DNA of 19,852 nt from Polynucleobacter sp. Lineage in GTDB: Bacteria > Pseudomonadota > Gammaproteobacteria > Burkholderiales > Burkholderiaceae. The notes under the pieces are model-generated. The model made no database searches, was not told the DNA's origin, and saw nothing but the letters and a program-made list of their open reading frames with translations. Position numbers and translations under genes: made by a program. This document shows, piece after piece, positions 1 through 7,649 of this stretch. How positions within the stretch are numbered: position 1 is the stretch's first letter; each line of letters begins with the position of its first letter. The stretch covers positions 1-19,852 of the forward strand of contig JALRHB010000014.1 of NCBI GenBank assembly GCA_023253245.1, read 5' to 3'.

Positions 1-280
1 GACCTTGCATCATGTCAATACCCATTATTAGCAGCAATAGGCCACCACAAATTTTAAAGCTTACTAAACTGATACCAAAAAAATCAAGAATTGACTGACC
101 TAGAAAAATGGAGAGTACTAAAACAAAAAAAACAGTAAGTGATACATTTTTTGCAATTTTGGACTCATCAACTTTTTTATTTTGTTTAAAAGCTAAATAC
201 AAAGGTAAAGCAATTAATGGGTCAACAATAGCAATAAGCGCAGTTGTTTGTTTTATAATTAATGTCAATTCTGGAAACAT
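1..280 (-). CDS. MarC-family (UPF0056) integral membrane protein, 3' part outside window
   Basis: Reading the minus strand from the ATG at 280-278 gives about 93 residues that run off the left edge without a stop. The N-terminus has a hydrophobic stretch containing AIVDPLIALPLYLAF and, after a short polar segment, a second containing FGISLVSFKICGGLLLL. These are the first two to three membrane helices of the MarC/UPF0056 family, including the family's typical IVDP and GGLLLL features. MarC proteins are inner-membrane proteins of uncertain function; the old link to multiple antibiotic resistance is not well supported. No clear Shine-Dalgarno precedes the ATG. The region is strikingly AT-rich compared with the rest of the window and lies next to a truncated tRNA gene, so it may be island-borne. 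The plus-strand frame opposite it is only a shadow. Confidence 0.8.
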   Translation of the reverse strand, partial: MFPELTLIIKQTTALIAIVDPLIALPLYLAFKQNKKVDESKIAKNVSLTVFFVLVLSIFLGQSILDFFGISLVSFKICGGLLLLIMGIDMMQG

Positions 281-390
281 AATTTATTTTAAATTAGTTT
301 TCTAAGATAGGAAATCTCTGTCCTTCTGTGGTCCTTTTGAGGCAGGGTTATTTTGATTAACGACAGGCTGAAAGCCTTGAGATATCAGAA

Positions 391-455
391 CAGTTGGTTA
401 GAGCAGAGGACTCATAATCCTTTGGTCCCAGGTTCAAGTCCTGGTGGGCCCACCA
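391..455 (+). pseudogene. 3' fragment of tRNA-Ile(CAU), probable island attachment scar
   Basis: From the D-loop onward the sequence is a good tRNA: D-loop AGTTGGTTA, then GAGC, an anticodon arm GAGGA/TCCTT closing loop CTCATAA (anticodon CAT), a variable loop, a T arm CCAGG/CCTGG with loop TTCAAGT, and an encoded CCA end. The GACTCATAATC and CTTGGTC context resembles tRNA-Ile2 (CAU, lysidine-modified) more than elongator tRNA-Met. Left of 391 similarity stops. The acceptor strand that should pair with TGGGCCC (445-451) is absent: at 379-385 only two Watson-Crick pairs form. The 5' D-stem strand is GAAC instead of GCTC, pairing at only two of four positions. It should not yield a functional tRNA. 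Such 3' remnants are typical of the distal end of elements integrated into tRNA genes. Confidence 0.75.
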
Positions 456-462
456 GAAACAG

Positions 463-487
463 AGCCACTCTTTGGAGTGGCTTTTTT
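463..487 (+). terminator. Rho-independent terminator after the tRNA fragment
   Basis: Perfect 8-bp stem AGCCACTC / GAGTGGCT with loop TTTG, followed by six T. It lies 8 bases after the tRNA CCA end, the usual place for a tRNA gene terminator. This suggests that the DNA right of the fragment is the original 3' flank of the tRNA gene. Confidence 0.9.
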
Positions 488-597
488 ATTATCTATTTGG
501 TTTTAGAAATGGATTAAACCCAAGTAATTTAATGATGTATTTATCTAATGACTTCAGATTTAGCGCATACTTATGAAAGAGAAAAGAGAAAAAATTT

Positions 598-975
598 ATG
601 AAGGCTATATTATTAGTTTTGACATTAGGAATTTTTGGGCTGGCTCACGCCTCAACACCTCAAGAACTTTTAAAGTCATATGAGGCTCAATCCAGCAAGG
701 CCTCAGCAAGTAAGGGCGAGCAATTTTTCAATGTTAAGCACGGCAAAGAGTGGAGTTGCGCTTCTTGCCATGAAAATCCACCAAATCACGATACAAAACA
801 TATTGTCACTGGCAAAGTCATTAAACCATTGGCACCATCAGTAAATCCAGCTCGATTTACCGATGATGCAAAAGTCGAGAAGTGGTTCAAGCGGAACTGC
901 AATGATGTCCTTGGCCGAGAATGTAGCGCTCAAGAAAAAGCAGATGTGCTTGCCTGGCTGATCACTGTGAAGTGA
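598..975 (+). CDS. shp: SHP-type monoheme cytochrome c (DUF1924)
   Basis: A 125-residue exported cytochrome c. The signal peptide covers about residues 1-18, with likely cleavage after AHA. One heme-binding motif, CASCH, lies at 54-58. The C-terminal part NPARFTDDAKVEKWFKRNCN matches the DUF1924/SHP family. Sphaeroides heme protein is an unusual class I cytochrome c whose sixth heme ligand is an asparagine that dissociates on reduction, letting O2 or NO bind. Here Asn100 next to Cys101, with Cys109 nearby, fits the reported Asn ligand and disulfide; that assignment is inference from memory of the family. The next genes (diheme cytochrome c, cytochrome b) reproduce the known shp-dhc-cytb arrangement, so electrons probably run from the membrane cytochrome b through DHC to SHP. 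A purine-rich GAAAAGAG upstream is a weak ribosome-binding site. Confidence 0.88.
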   Translation: MKAILLVLTLGIFGLAHASTPQELLKSYEAQSSKASASKGEQFFNVKHGKEWSCASCHENPPNHDTKHIVTGKVIKPLAPSVNPARFTDDAKVEKWFKRNCNDVLGRECSAQEKADVLAWLITVK

Positions 976-982
976 GGTAATA

Positions 983-1441
983 ATGAAAAGAGTTCTTCCG
1001 TTTTTAATATCTGTATTAATGTCATTCCCAGTGCTATCAGCGAAGATGCCCATGCCAACAGATATGCCAAAATCTTATGACGCTGAGTGCGCTAGTTGTC
1101 ATATGGCTTATCCACCAGGCTTATTGAGCGAACAGAGCTGGCAGAATTTGATGGGAAGCCTAACCAAGCACTTTGGCACAGATGCAAGCATAGATGAAAA
1201 AGACAAGATTGAAATTACCAACTGGCTTAAAAAGAACGCTGCAACTCGAGGAAAATATGTTGAGCTAGCTCCCGAAAATCGCATTACAAAAACTTCTTGG
1301 TTTATTCGTAAACATGATGAAATTAGGGCAGATGTTTGGAAAAGGGCGGGCGTGAAAAGCCCTGCTAACTGTGGCGCGTGTCATACCAGCGCAGCAGAAG
1401 GAATTTTTAGTGAAAAGTATGTTTCAATTCCTAAGAAATGA
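983..1441 (+). CDS. dhc: Periplasmic diheme cytochrome c (DHC)
   Basis: A 152-residue protein with a signal peptide (about 1-20, ending VLSA) and two heme-attachment motifs, CASCH at 36-40 and CGACH at 130-134. The sequence around the first motif (AECASCHMAYPPGLL) and the SWQNLMGSL segment are typical of the dihaem cytochrome c family found beside SHP. His63 and His111 are plausible distal ligands. It begins 7 bases after shp behind a GAGGTAAT ribosome-binding site, and its stop overlaps the start of the next gene (ATGA, 1438-1441), so the three genes are almost certainly co-transcribed and translationally coupled. The likely role is electron shuttle between the membrane cytochrome b and SHP. 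Confidence 0.9.
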   Translation: MKRVLPFLISVLMSFPVLSAKMPMPTDMPKSYDAECASCHMAYPPGLLSEQSWQNLMGSLTKHFGTDASIDEKDKIEITNWLKKNAATRGKYVELAPENRITKTSWFIRKHDEIRADVWKRAGVKSPANCGACHTSAAEGIFSEKYVSIPKK

Positions 1442-2076
1442 ATAATAAGCAAGCAATTTTGGTCTGGGATGCCCCAACCCGCGCCTTTCATTGGCTCTTA
1501 GTGATCAGTTTTTTTGGAGCTTGGCTTACTTCAGAGAGTGAGCGACTGCAGATGATTCATTACGCTTTTGGATACTCTGCTGTTGCACTAGTTTTATTTA
1601 GGTTGATATGGGGTTTTATTGGGACCAAGTACGCTCGTTTTTATCAGTTTATTAAGGGCCCGAATGAAATGATTAAGCATGCTAAGGGCCTATTCAATGG
1701 GCATCAGCACATAACGCCCGGGCATAATCCAGTTGGTGGCATCGTAATGGTTGGATTAATGTTGATGATCCTTCTGATTGGATTGACGGGCTATTTAGGC
1801 GTTAAGGAATTTCTTGGAAATTTCATGAATGAAGCTCATGAGACAATCGCCAGCCTCGCTCTAGCATTGGTGATCATTCATATTGCAGCGGCTGTCATTA
1901 TGAGCCTGCTACAAAATGAGAATTTAGTACGAGCAATGATTAATGGAAAAAAGAAAGGGTTGCCAGAGCAAGCGATTCGATTTCCACAATATTTGATCGG
2001 CTTTCTATTGTTGCTTGCTTGGGCATATTCCTTTTATATCATTGTTAGTGGTGCCGTGCCAGCCTTAACCCAATAA
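1438..2076 (+). CDS. Cytochrome b561-family membrane cytochrome
   Basis: A 212-residue membrane protein with four main hydrophobic segments (about 16-30, 42-62, 101-121 and 136-157) and a fifth near 185-205. It opens with VWDAPTRAFHW, the usual start of b561/Ni-Fe-hydrogenase-type b cytochromes. Candidate heme ligands are His18, His41, His134 and His148. The segment FRLIWGFIGTKYARF is also characteristic of the family. It overlaps dhc by 4 bases. It probably takes electrons from the quinone pool and passes them to DHC and SHP, as inferred for this operon in other Proteobacteria. A 14-bp palindrome spans its stop codon. Confidence 0.9.
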   Translation: MNNKQAILVWDAPTRAFHWLLVISFFGAWLTSESERLQMIHYAFGYSAVALVLFRLIWGFIGTKYARFYQFIKGPNEMIKHAKGLFNGHQHITPGHNPVGGIVMVGLMLMILLIGLTGYLGVKEFLGNFMNEAHETIASLALALVIIHIAAAVIMSLLQNENLVRAMINGKKKGLPEQAIRFPQYLIGFLLLLAWAYSFYIIVSGAVPALTQ

Positions 2077-2179
2077 TTATTGGTATACCTCTCTATGAAG
2101 ACTGAAGGTGTCTTGTATAAGGCAACATTTAACACTACTGTTTAATATTAGTTCTATAACCAAATTTATCTATTCCAAT

Positions 2180-3481
2180 ATGAGAAAAATTGCTTGTATT
2201 TCAGTATTTATGCTCGGTTTGATTCTGAGTATTTTTTCCTCTACTGTATACGCCGACCCGCCAATGCAAGCTTTTTATGCTGCTGTTATGAAAATGGCTC
2301 CCGAAGGTAAATTGGGGCAAGTGATTAAGCAGGAAAAAATAGAGACATCTGTTAAGGGTGCGCAGGCTTGGAAGATTGCTTATATCTCTTCGGATATCTC
2401 GGGTCGTAAAACCATTTCAACTGGTCTAGTGGTGGCTCCGGTAACGCCAGCACCCGCAGGTGGTCGACCAATAATAACGTGGGCACATGGTACAACTGGT
2501 TCAGCGCAAAATTGTGGTCCCTCCCAAGTTATTGATCCAGTAGTTCCTTTAAATGAATACTTTTTGTTGGGCGGAAATTCCTGGACGGATTATGGAATTC
2601 CTGCCGTGGAAGAGCTAATTGCAGAAGGTTACGTGCTTGTTGCAACTGACTATCAAGGTTTAGGTGGGGGAGGAAGGCATCAATATAGCGTTTCCTCAAC
2701 AAATGCAATGGATACTATTAATGCTGCGCGTGCCGCAGGTTCTATGAAGCAAACTGGCGCCAATAAAAAGACGGTAGTTTACGGTTGGTCTCAGGGTGGC
2801 GGGGCTACGATTGCCCTCGCGGCAATGCCCCAATATATTGGGCAAACAGGTACAGCATTTGACAATCTTGATATTGTTGGTTTCGTTGCCTTAGCGCCGC
2901 AAGATATTTCAATATTCGCACCAGCCGGCAATTTAGATCAAGCTGGCGCAGATAAGTACTTCCAAGGTCTGCAAACTATGTTTTTTGACAATGTTTTTAA
3001 CTTTACTCATGCAACTATGTATTACTGGGGAACGCAGGCCGCATTCCCGAGCCTTAAGCTAGAAGATGTTTTTACTGATGAGGGGGTAAAAGTAGCCAAT
3101 CAGATTTTCAGTAATAAGTGTATGCATGTATCAAGCGATACCTTTAATTTTCTATATGGCTCAAATTTCAAAACACTTTTAAAGGAAAAGCCGACCAATA
3201 CATTGGCTTGGGCTAAAGCAATGCTTACTGGTGGCGTCCCCCTTAATAAGCCAATAGCGCCCGTGCAGATTTATTTTGGCTCAAAAGATACAGCTGTGCC
3301 TCCGATGATGCATAAGCTCTATCAGGATCAGGCATGTAAGTTGGGTGGCAATGTTGGCAGGGTCCAGTTGCCTGGAGAGCAAAGCCACTTTACAACCCCG
3401 GGATCCGCTAAGCCGTTTTATCTTTCTTGGATTAAGGACCGATTGGCAGGCAAACCACTTACTAATGCCTGTACTAATTAA
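2180..3481 (+). CDS. Secreted lipase-like alpha/beta hydrolase
   Basis: A 433-residue alpha/beta hydrolase resembling secretory lipases (LIP family). A GTG-initiated reading starting at 2108 is possible, but ATG 2180 puts a classic signal peptide (MRKIACISVFMLGLILSIF..., cleavage near VYA/DPP) at the N-terminus, so I prefer it; neither start has a strong ribosome-binding site. From this start, HGT at 103-105 should form the oxyanion hole, GWSQG at 202-206 carries nucleophile Ser204, Asp370 lies in GSKDTAVPP and His403 in EQSHFT, completing the triad. Cysteines near both ends of the mature protein suggest disulfides and export. The substrate is unknown; esters or lipids are inferred from the family. 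It stands 103 bases after the cytochrome operon and 91 bases before the amidohydrolase gene. Confidence 0.85.
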   Translation: MRKIACISVFMLGLILSIFSSTVYADPPMQAFYAAVMKMAPEGKLGQVIKQEKIETSVKGAQAWKIAYISSDISGRKTISTGLVVAPVTPAPAGGRPIITWAHGTTGSAQNCGPSQVIDPVVPLNEYFLLGGNSWTDYGIPAVEELIAEGYVLVATDYQGLGGGGRHQYSVSSTNAMDTINAARAAGSMKQTGANKKTVVYGWSQGGGATIALAAMPQYIGQTGTAFDNLDIVGFVALAPQDISIFAPAGNLDQAGADKYFQGLQTMFFDNVFNFTHATMYYWGTQAAFPSLKLEDVFTDEGVKVANQIFSNKCMHVSSDTFNFLYGSNFKTLLKEKPTNTLAWAKAMLTGGVPLNKPIAPVQIYFGSKDTAVPPMMHKLYQDQACKLGGNVGRVQLPGEQSHFTTPGSAKPFYLSWIKDRLAGKPLTNACTN

Positions 3482-3572
3482 TGGCTGATACAAATTTAAC
3501 TATGCCTCGGTGCCAATCATGGGGTATTGTTACTTCCACCGTTCTTAAATTACCTACACTTTAAAAACTCAT

Positions 3573-5279
3573 ATGAAACTTGCTCAAAAATTATTCTTTG
3601 CGGTATTGGTGACCCACTGCGCTTTGGTGTTCTCAAAAGGAAATGCAGATACTATTTTCTACGGTGGCCCCATCATCACTGTTAATGCCAAAAATGATGA
3701 AGTGCAAGCTTTAGCCATTCAAAATGGCAAGATTGTTGCTGTGGGATCAAAAGATTCTGTAGTTAAAGAGTGGCAATCAAATGCCACCAAGATGATTGAC
3801 TTAAAAGGTCAAACCTTAATGCCTGGCTTTGTAGAGCCTCACGTTCATATTATGGTTACCTCGGTTTTTGAAGGTTTGGGATTGAACTTAAGTAACTTTA
3901 GCTTGCCTTATGACACCAAGGAAACCTTGATTCAAAAGATGAAGACCGCACTTAAAAATGTTCCAGCAGGAGCTTGGTTGTTCGGCTTTGGTGTAGATCC
4001 ATCTCGTACTACCCCTTTTATGGCCGAATTAACCGCTGATGATTTGGATCAGGTTTCAAAAGATGTTCCAATTTTTATCGTCAATCAATCAGGTCATATT
4101 GCTTATGTAAATCATAAGGCGTTAGAGCTTGCTGGAGTAAATAACAAGACGCCCAATCCAGCGGGTGGTGGGGTGTATGTCAAAGATGCCAAGGGTAACC
4201 TTACTGGCAAGTTAATTGAGCCCCCAAGCTATTTGCCCTTTATGGCCAAAATGCCAAATCCAACGGAGGAGCAATTATTTGCGGCCATCCAAGGTACTAT
4301 GAGAAAAATGGCCTCTACTGGCGTTACTACGGCATCGGATATGAGTGTCGGTGGTAATTTTGGTGTTGATAAAGAAATCGCAATTTATAAAAGCATTTTT
4401 GCTAAGAACGCATCTCCAATTCGAGTACGTGGCTATTTATTTAGCGAAGTGTTACCGGCTGGATATAAGACTATCAAGCCCAATGACGGCGATGATAAAT
4501 TACGCTTCATTGGCGTGAAATATATCACTGATGGCTCCACTCAGGGATTAACGGCTGCGCTTAATCAACCCTATAGCTATCCAAAAAACTCTCACTGGAG
4601 TGGGGCTCTTAACTATAAAGATTCAGATCTATATGCTTCTATGAAGTCATATTTTGATCAAGGTTGGCAGATCTCTTCGCACTCTAATGGTGATAAGGCT
4701 ATTGATCAAGCTTTAAATAGTTATGAAAAGCTATTGGCTGGAAATCCTAAGCCTCAAGATCGTCGTTTACGTATTGAGCATTTCACGGTAAATAATGAAT
4801 CACAAGTTAAAAAAGCTGTGCGTTTAGGTGTCGTCCCCAGCTTTACTATTGGCCATGTAGATTACTGGGGGTCTGCCTTTGATAACCATATTCTTGGGTC
4901 TGAGCGCGCTAAGCGAATTGACCCAGCGGGCGACTTTAAGCGTGCGGGAGGTAAATTTACCCTTCATAGCGATACTCCAGTATCCAATGTGGGGCCATTG
5001 AACTATGTAAGTGAAGAGGTGACACGTCTTTGGCAATTGCCGCCACAGAAGATCCTTGGCCCAACACAAGCTGTAAGCATTGATGATGCATTGCGTGCAG
5101 TGACTATCGATGCTGCCTATCAAATCTTTGCTGACAACATTATTGGAAGTCTTGAGGTTGGCAAGCAGGCTGATTTAGTGGTGTTGGAGAAGAATCCTCG
5201 CACTACGCCACCAGCTGATATTCGCAATATCAAAGTTAAGGAAACCTGGATTGATGGTAAGCCAGTTAGCTTGAATTAA
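3573..5279 (+). CDS. Exported YtcJ-like amidohydrolase (Amidohydro_3)
   Basis: A 568-residue metal-dependent amidohydrolase. Residues 1-25 look like a signal peptide (hydrophobic LFFAVLVTHCALVF), which would place the enzyme in the periplasm. The family layout is complete: N-terminal beta segment ADTIFYGGPIITV, metal-binding HVH at 90-92 in GFVEPHVHIM, a Lys at 316 in GVKYITDGSTQG, His370 in SSHSNGD, His403 in RIEHF, Asp467 in LHSDTPV, and a C-terminal segment IGSLEVGKQADLVVL. Relatives include N-substituted formamide deformylase, but most YtcJ-type members have no known substrate, so none is claimed. It ends 6 bases before the convergent DUF4239 gene with no terminator between them. Confidence 0.9.
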   Translation: MKLAQKLFFAVLVTHCALVFSKGNADTIFYGGPIITVNAKNDEVQALAIQNGKIVAVGSKDSVVKEWQSNATKMIDLKGQTLMPGFVEPHVHIMVTSVFEGLGLNLSNFSLPYDTKETLIQKMKTALKNVPAGAWLFGFGVDPSRTTPFMAELTADDLDQVSKDVPIFIVNQSGHIAYVNHKALELAGVNNKTPNPAGGGVYVKDAKGNLTGKLIEPPSYLPFMAKMPNPTEEQLFAAIQGTMRKMASTGVTTASDMSVGGNFGVDKEIAIYKSIFAKNASPIRVRGYLFSEVLPAGYKTIKPNDGDDKLRFIGVKYITDGSTQGLTAALNQPYSYPKNSHWSGALNYKDSDLYASMKSYFDQGWQISSHSNGDKAIDQALNSYEKLLAGNPKPQDRRLRIEHFTVNNESQVKKAVRLGVVPSFTIGHVDYWGSAFDNHILGSERAKRIDPAGDFKRAGGKFTLHSDTPVSNVGPLNYVSEEVTRLWQLPPQKILGPTQAVSIDDALRAVTIDAAYQIFADNIIGSLEVGKQADLVVLEKNPRTTPPADIRNIKVKETWIDGKPVSLN

Positions 5280-5285
5280 TTAGGT

Positions 5286-6053
5286 TTATTTCAGAATCTC
5301 CAAATATGGAGAATTGGAGATGGATATCACCCCCTGGTACGGGCTGCTCAAGGTAAATGCAATCATACAAATAGGAACCAGCACTGTAGCTGTAGCAATA
5401 GCCAATGCAGCTATCAATGCTTTGGGTTTGGACAGATGGACAAAACCGACCGTGATTTGAACTAAAAGCGCCAAGAAGAGTATGGCATACCATCGTATAG
5501 GATGAATATCAAAAGATACAAATGCTAGCCTCGTTTCTCTGGCGGAATTAGCGGTTTGAAAGGCGTTAAAAAGTGCTCTTGACTCTGCAGTATTTTCTAA
5601 AGCATTTACGGCCAAAAATACTTGAGAGCGTAATTCTTCAAAATACTTTTGAGTTGCAGGAGAGTGTTCCTGATGGCTTGAAAGTGTATTCCACTCATCA
5701 TCAATAATAGAGCGCGCATATTTCTTAGAAGCTTCCTTGAGCTGGCTGTTTTTTAAGCTAGGAATGCTGTCGGTCAAACTAACGATGTTCATAATTGATT
5801 GACTTTCGCTACGAACAGCTTTTGTGGCGATCGTGTAATTTTCCCAAACAGATGTTGCCATGAGTGCCGCTATCAGAGAAAAAAGAACCGCTGGAAGGCT
5901 GAAGAAAGGCGCAACAAATCCTTCCAGAGGCATCACTAAATTACGCTTGCGCGGGTTCGTAAAAATCCAAGCAATCAATATTGCCGAGAGGGTAAAAAAA
6001 GTAATCAGCGAGATGATTACAAGAAATTCGAATTGCTCGGCTAAATTTTGCAA
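5286..6053 (-). CDS. DUF4239 (bestrophin-like domain) membrane protein
   Basis: A 255-residue protein with hydrophobic segments at about 10-31, 48-68, 186-206 and 211-236, and a polar middle domain. The pattern (N-terminal helix pair, conserved EW at 120-121 in ARSIIDDEW, Arg-rich segment near 171-175, C-terminal helix pair) matches the DUF4239 'bestrophin-like' family, of unknown function. The start is TTG at 6053-6051: no ATG occurs upstream before a stop in frame, and GAGAGAG sits about 7 bases ahead as a ribosome-binding site. It lies 63 bases downstream of the FAD dehydrogenase gene on the same strand and may be co-transcribed with it. Confidence 0.75.
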   Translation of the reverse strand: MQNLAEQFEFLVIISLITFFTLSAILIAWIFTNPRKRNLVMPLEGFVAPFFSLPAVLFSLIAALMATSVWENYTIATKAVRSESQSIMNIVSLTDSIPSLKNSQLKEASKKYARSIIDDEWNTLSSHQEHSPATQKYFEELRSQVFLAVNALENTAESRALFNAFQTANSARETRLAFVSFDIHPIRWYAILFLALLVQITVGFVHLSKPKALIAALAIATATVLVPICMIAFTLSSPYQGVISISNSPYLEILK

Positions 6054-6116
6054 GAAGACTCTCTCGTTAACTATGTGTTGTTATTGGAGTACTATTTTAG
6101 TGGCTAAGTTTGGCCG

Positions 6117-7499
6117 TTAAATTTTTAGCATCTTACCGGGATTGAGTATATTTTTGGGATCCAGGGACCGCTTAATGCTTCGCATGACGTCAATCGCGTC
6201 TTGACCATATTCATCTACTAAAAAATCTATTTTATGCATACCCACTCCATGCTCTCCAGTGCAGGTGCCTCCAAGCGCAATGGCACGATGCACTATTCGA
6301 GAATTTAATCGTTCAGCTTCTTCTAGGTCTTTAGGTTCCTTGGGATCAATAACTAGAAGAACATGGTAGTTACCATCGCCTACATGACCAAGAATAGGGG
6401 CTTTTAACCATGATTGTTGCAAATCTCTCTGGGTCTCTTCAATGCTTTGCGCTAATTTAGAAATAGGGACACAAACATCGGTATTGATAATGCGAGAGCC
6501 AGCTTGTAACTGTAAGCAAGCGAAGTATGCATTGTGCCTGGCCTGCCAAAGTCTCGCGCGGTCCTCGGGGTGAGTAGCCCATTCAAAATTTTCCCCAGAA
6601 AAACTATTGACAATTTCTTGTACTAATTCAGTTTGCTCTTTAATTGACTGACTTGAGCCACTAAATTCAAAGAATAAAGTGGGCTGCTCCTTAAGATTTA
6701 GCTTGCTATATTGGTTGATTGCCTGGATGGCTAGCTGATCGACTAATTCAACCCTGGCAATTGGTATTCCCAATTGAATTACCTGAATGACTGCGGATAC
6801 CGCATCCACAATTGTTGGAAAGCTACAAATTGCGGCGGAGATATTTTCAGGTTGGGGATAAATTTTGAGTGTTACCTCCGTAATAATTCCCAGCGTGCCT
6901 TCGCTGCCTACAAAAAGTCGAGTGAGATCATAACCAGAGGATGATTTTTTTGCTTGCGTACCCGTGCGGATAATGTCGCCACTTGCAGTAACGACTGTTA
7001 AAGCAAGAACATTCTCACGCATGGTGCCATAGCGGACAGCATTAGTTCCAGATGCCCTGGTAGCGGTCATGCCTCCAATTGAAGCATCTGCGCCGGGGTC
7101 AATTGGAAAGAAGAAGCCAGTATCTTTTAATTCTGCATTAAGCTGCTTGCGTCGCACCGCAGGTTGAACTACTGCAATCAGATCTTCAGGGTGAATACTA
7201 ATAATCTGATTCATATTATTTAAGTTGAGCGCGATCCCACCATGTATTGGTAGAACATGACCCTCAAGAGAAGTTCCTGCGGCCACTGGCACGATGGGCA
7301 CTTCATATTGATTGCAGTATTTAACTAACTGGGCTATTTCGTCTGTGGAGTTCGCAAAAACTACGCCTTGAGGCATCACAGGAGGGTAAGCAGATTCATC
7401 GTGGCTATGGTGCTCAAGTACAGCATTCGATGTAGTAAAGCGCTCCCCAAACAATGTCGATAGTTTTTGAGTAAATTCAGAAGGTAGGGGAGAGTTCAT
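6117..7499 (-). CDS. FAD-linked 2-hydroxyacid dehydrogenase (D-lactate/GlcD type)
   Basis: A 460-residue flavoprotein. The PCMH-type FAD domain spans about 40-215, with PVAAGTSLEGH (71-81), DPGADASIGGM (134-144), the GTMRENV segment (158-164) and VGSEGTLGIITE (198-208). The C-terminal substrate domain has GHVGDGNYH (371-379), CTGEHGVGMHK (413-423) and the terminal LDPKNILNPGKM. This is the layout of D-lactate dehydrogenase (cytochrome) and of the GlcD subunit of glycolate oxidase. As a lone subunit without GlcE/GlcF neighbours, D-lactate dehydrogenase is more likely. A glycolate-oxidising role would fit the glyoxylate operon 7 kb away, but nothing in the sequence proves it. No good ribosome-binding site precedes the ATG. 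Confidence 0.88.
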   Translation of the reverse strand: MNSPLPSEFTQKLSTLFGERFTTSNAVLEHHSHDESAYPPVMPQGVVFANSTDEIAQLVKYCNQYEVPIVPVAAGTSLEGHVLPIHGGIALNLNNMNQIISIHPEDLIAVVQPAVRRKQLNAELKDTGFFFPIDPGADASIGGMTATRASGTNAVRYGTMRENVLALTVVTASGDIIRTGTQAKKSSSGYDLTRLFVGSEGTLGIITEVTLKIYPQPENISAAICSFPTIVDAVSAVIQVIQLGIPIARVELVDQLAIQAINQYSKLNLKEQPTLFFEFSGSSQSIKEQTELVQEIVNSFSGENFEWATHPEDRARLWQARHNAYFACLQLQAGSRIINTDVCVPISKLAQSIEETQRDLQQSWLKAPILGHVGDGNYHVLLVIDPKEPKDLEEAERLNSRIVHRAIALGGTCTGEHGVGMHKIDFLVDEYGQDAIDVMRSIKRSLDPKNILNPGKMLKI

Positions 7500-7649
7500 T
7501 TTTATCGAATTAATCAGTCAAGTTCAAATTTTGGTATTCAATTTATTATTAAAGAAATTTAAATTGCTATGTAAAAGTTTTCATCAGTATTTGGGCGTTT
7601 TGCGGGGTATATATCTATATATTAAAAGAAGACAAGGTAAAGGTTTCTT

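Larger units (their letters stand above)
281..597. other. Gene-poor stretch between marC-like gene and shp
   Basis: These 317 bases hold no credible protein gene. They contain a tRNA 3' fragment (391-455), a rho-independent terminator (463-487), and an AT-rich leader for the cytochrome operon. I see nothing recognisable in 281-390. The break in tRNA similarity at about 390/391 is a good candidate for a recombination boundary. No confident sigma-70 promoter could be placed in 488-597. Confidence 0.6.

Noticed and set aside
108..305. Plus-strand 65-residue open frame
   Set aside because: It is antisense to the marC-like gene, which has recognisable family motifs on the minus strand; the plus-strand product shows none.
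379..455. Intact tRNA gene with anticodon CAT
   Set aside because: Only two of seven acceptor pairs and two of four D-stem pairs can form; the 5' part is missing.
2108..2179. GTG-initiated N-terminal extension of the lipase
   Set aside because: It would bury the signal peptide 24 residues inside the protein; ATG 2180 starts exactly at a typical signal sequence.
5294..5320. Inverted repeat TCTCC...GGAGA as terminator between the amidohydrolase and DUF4239 genes
   Set aside because: It lies inside the DUF4239 coding region, has a short stem and no T-tract.
7600..7626. TATATATCTATATATTA tract as a repeat element or origin-like sequence
   Set aside because: Simple AT-rich promoter-like DNA in a divergent intergenic region; no iterons or DnaA boxes were seen around it.
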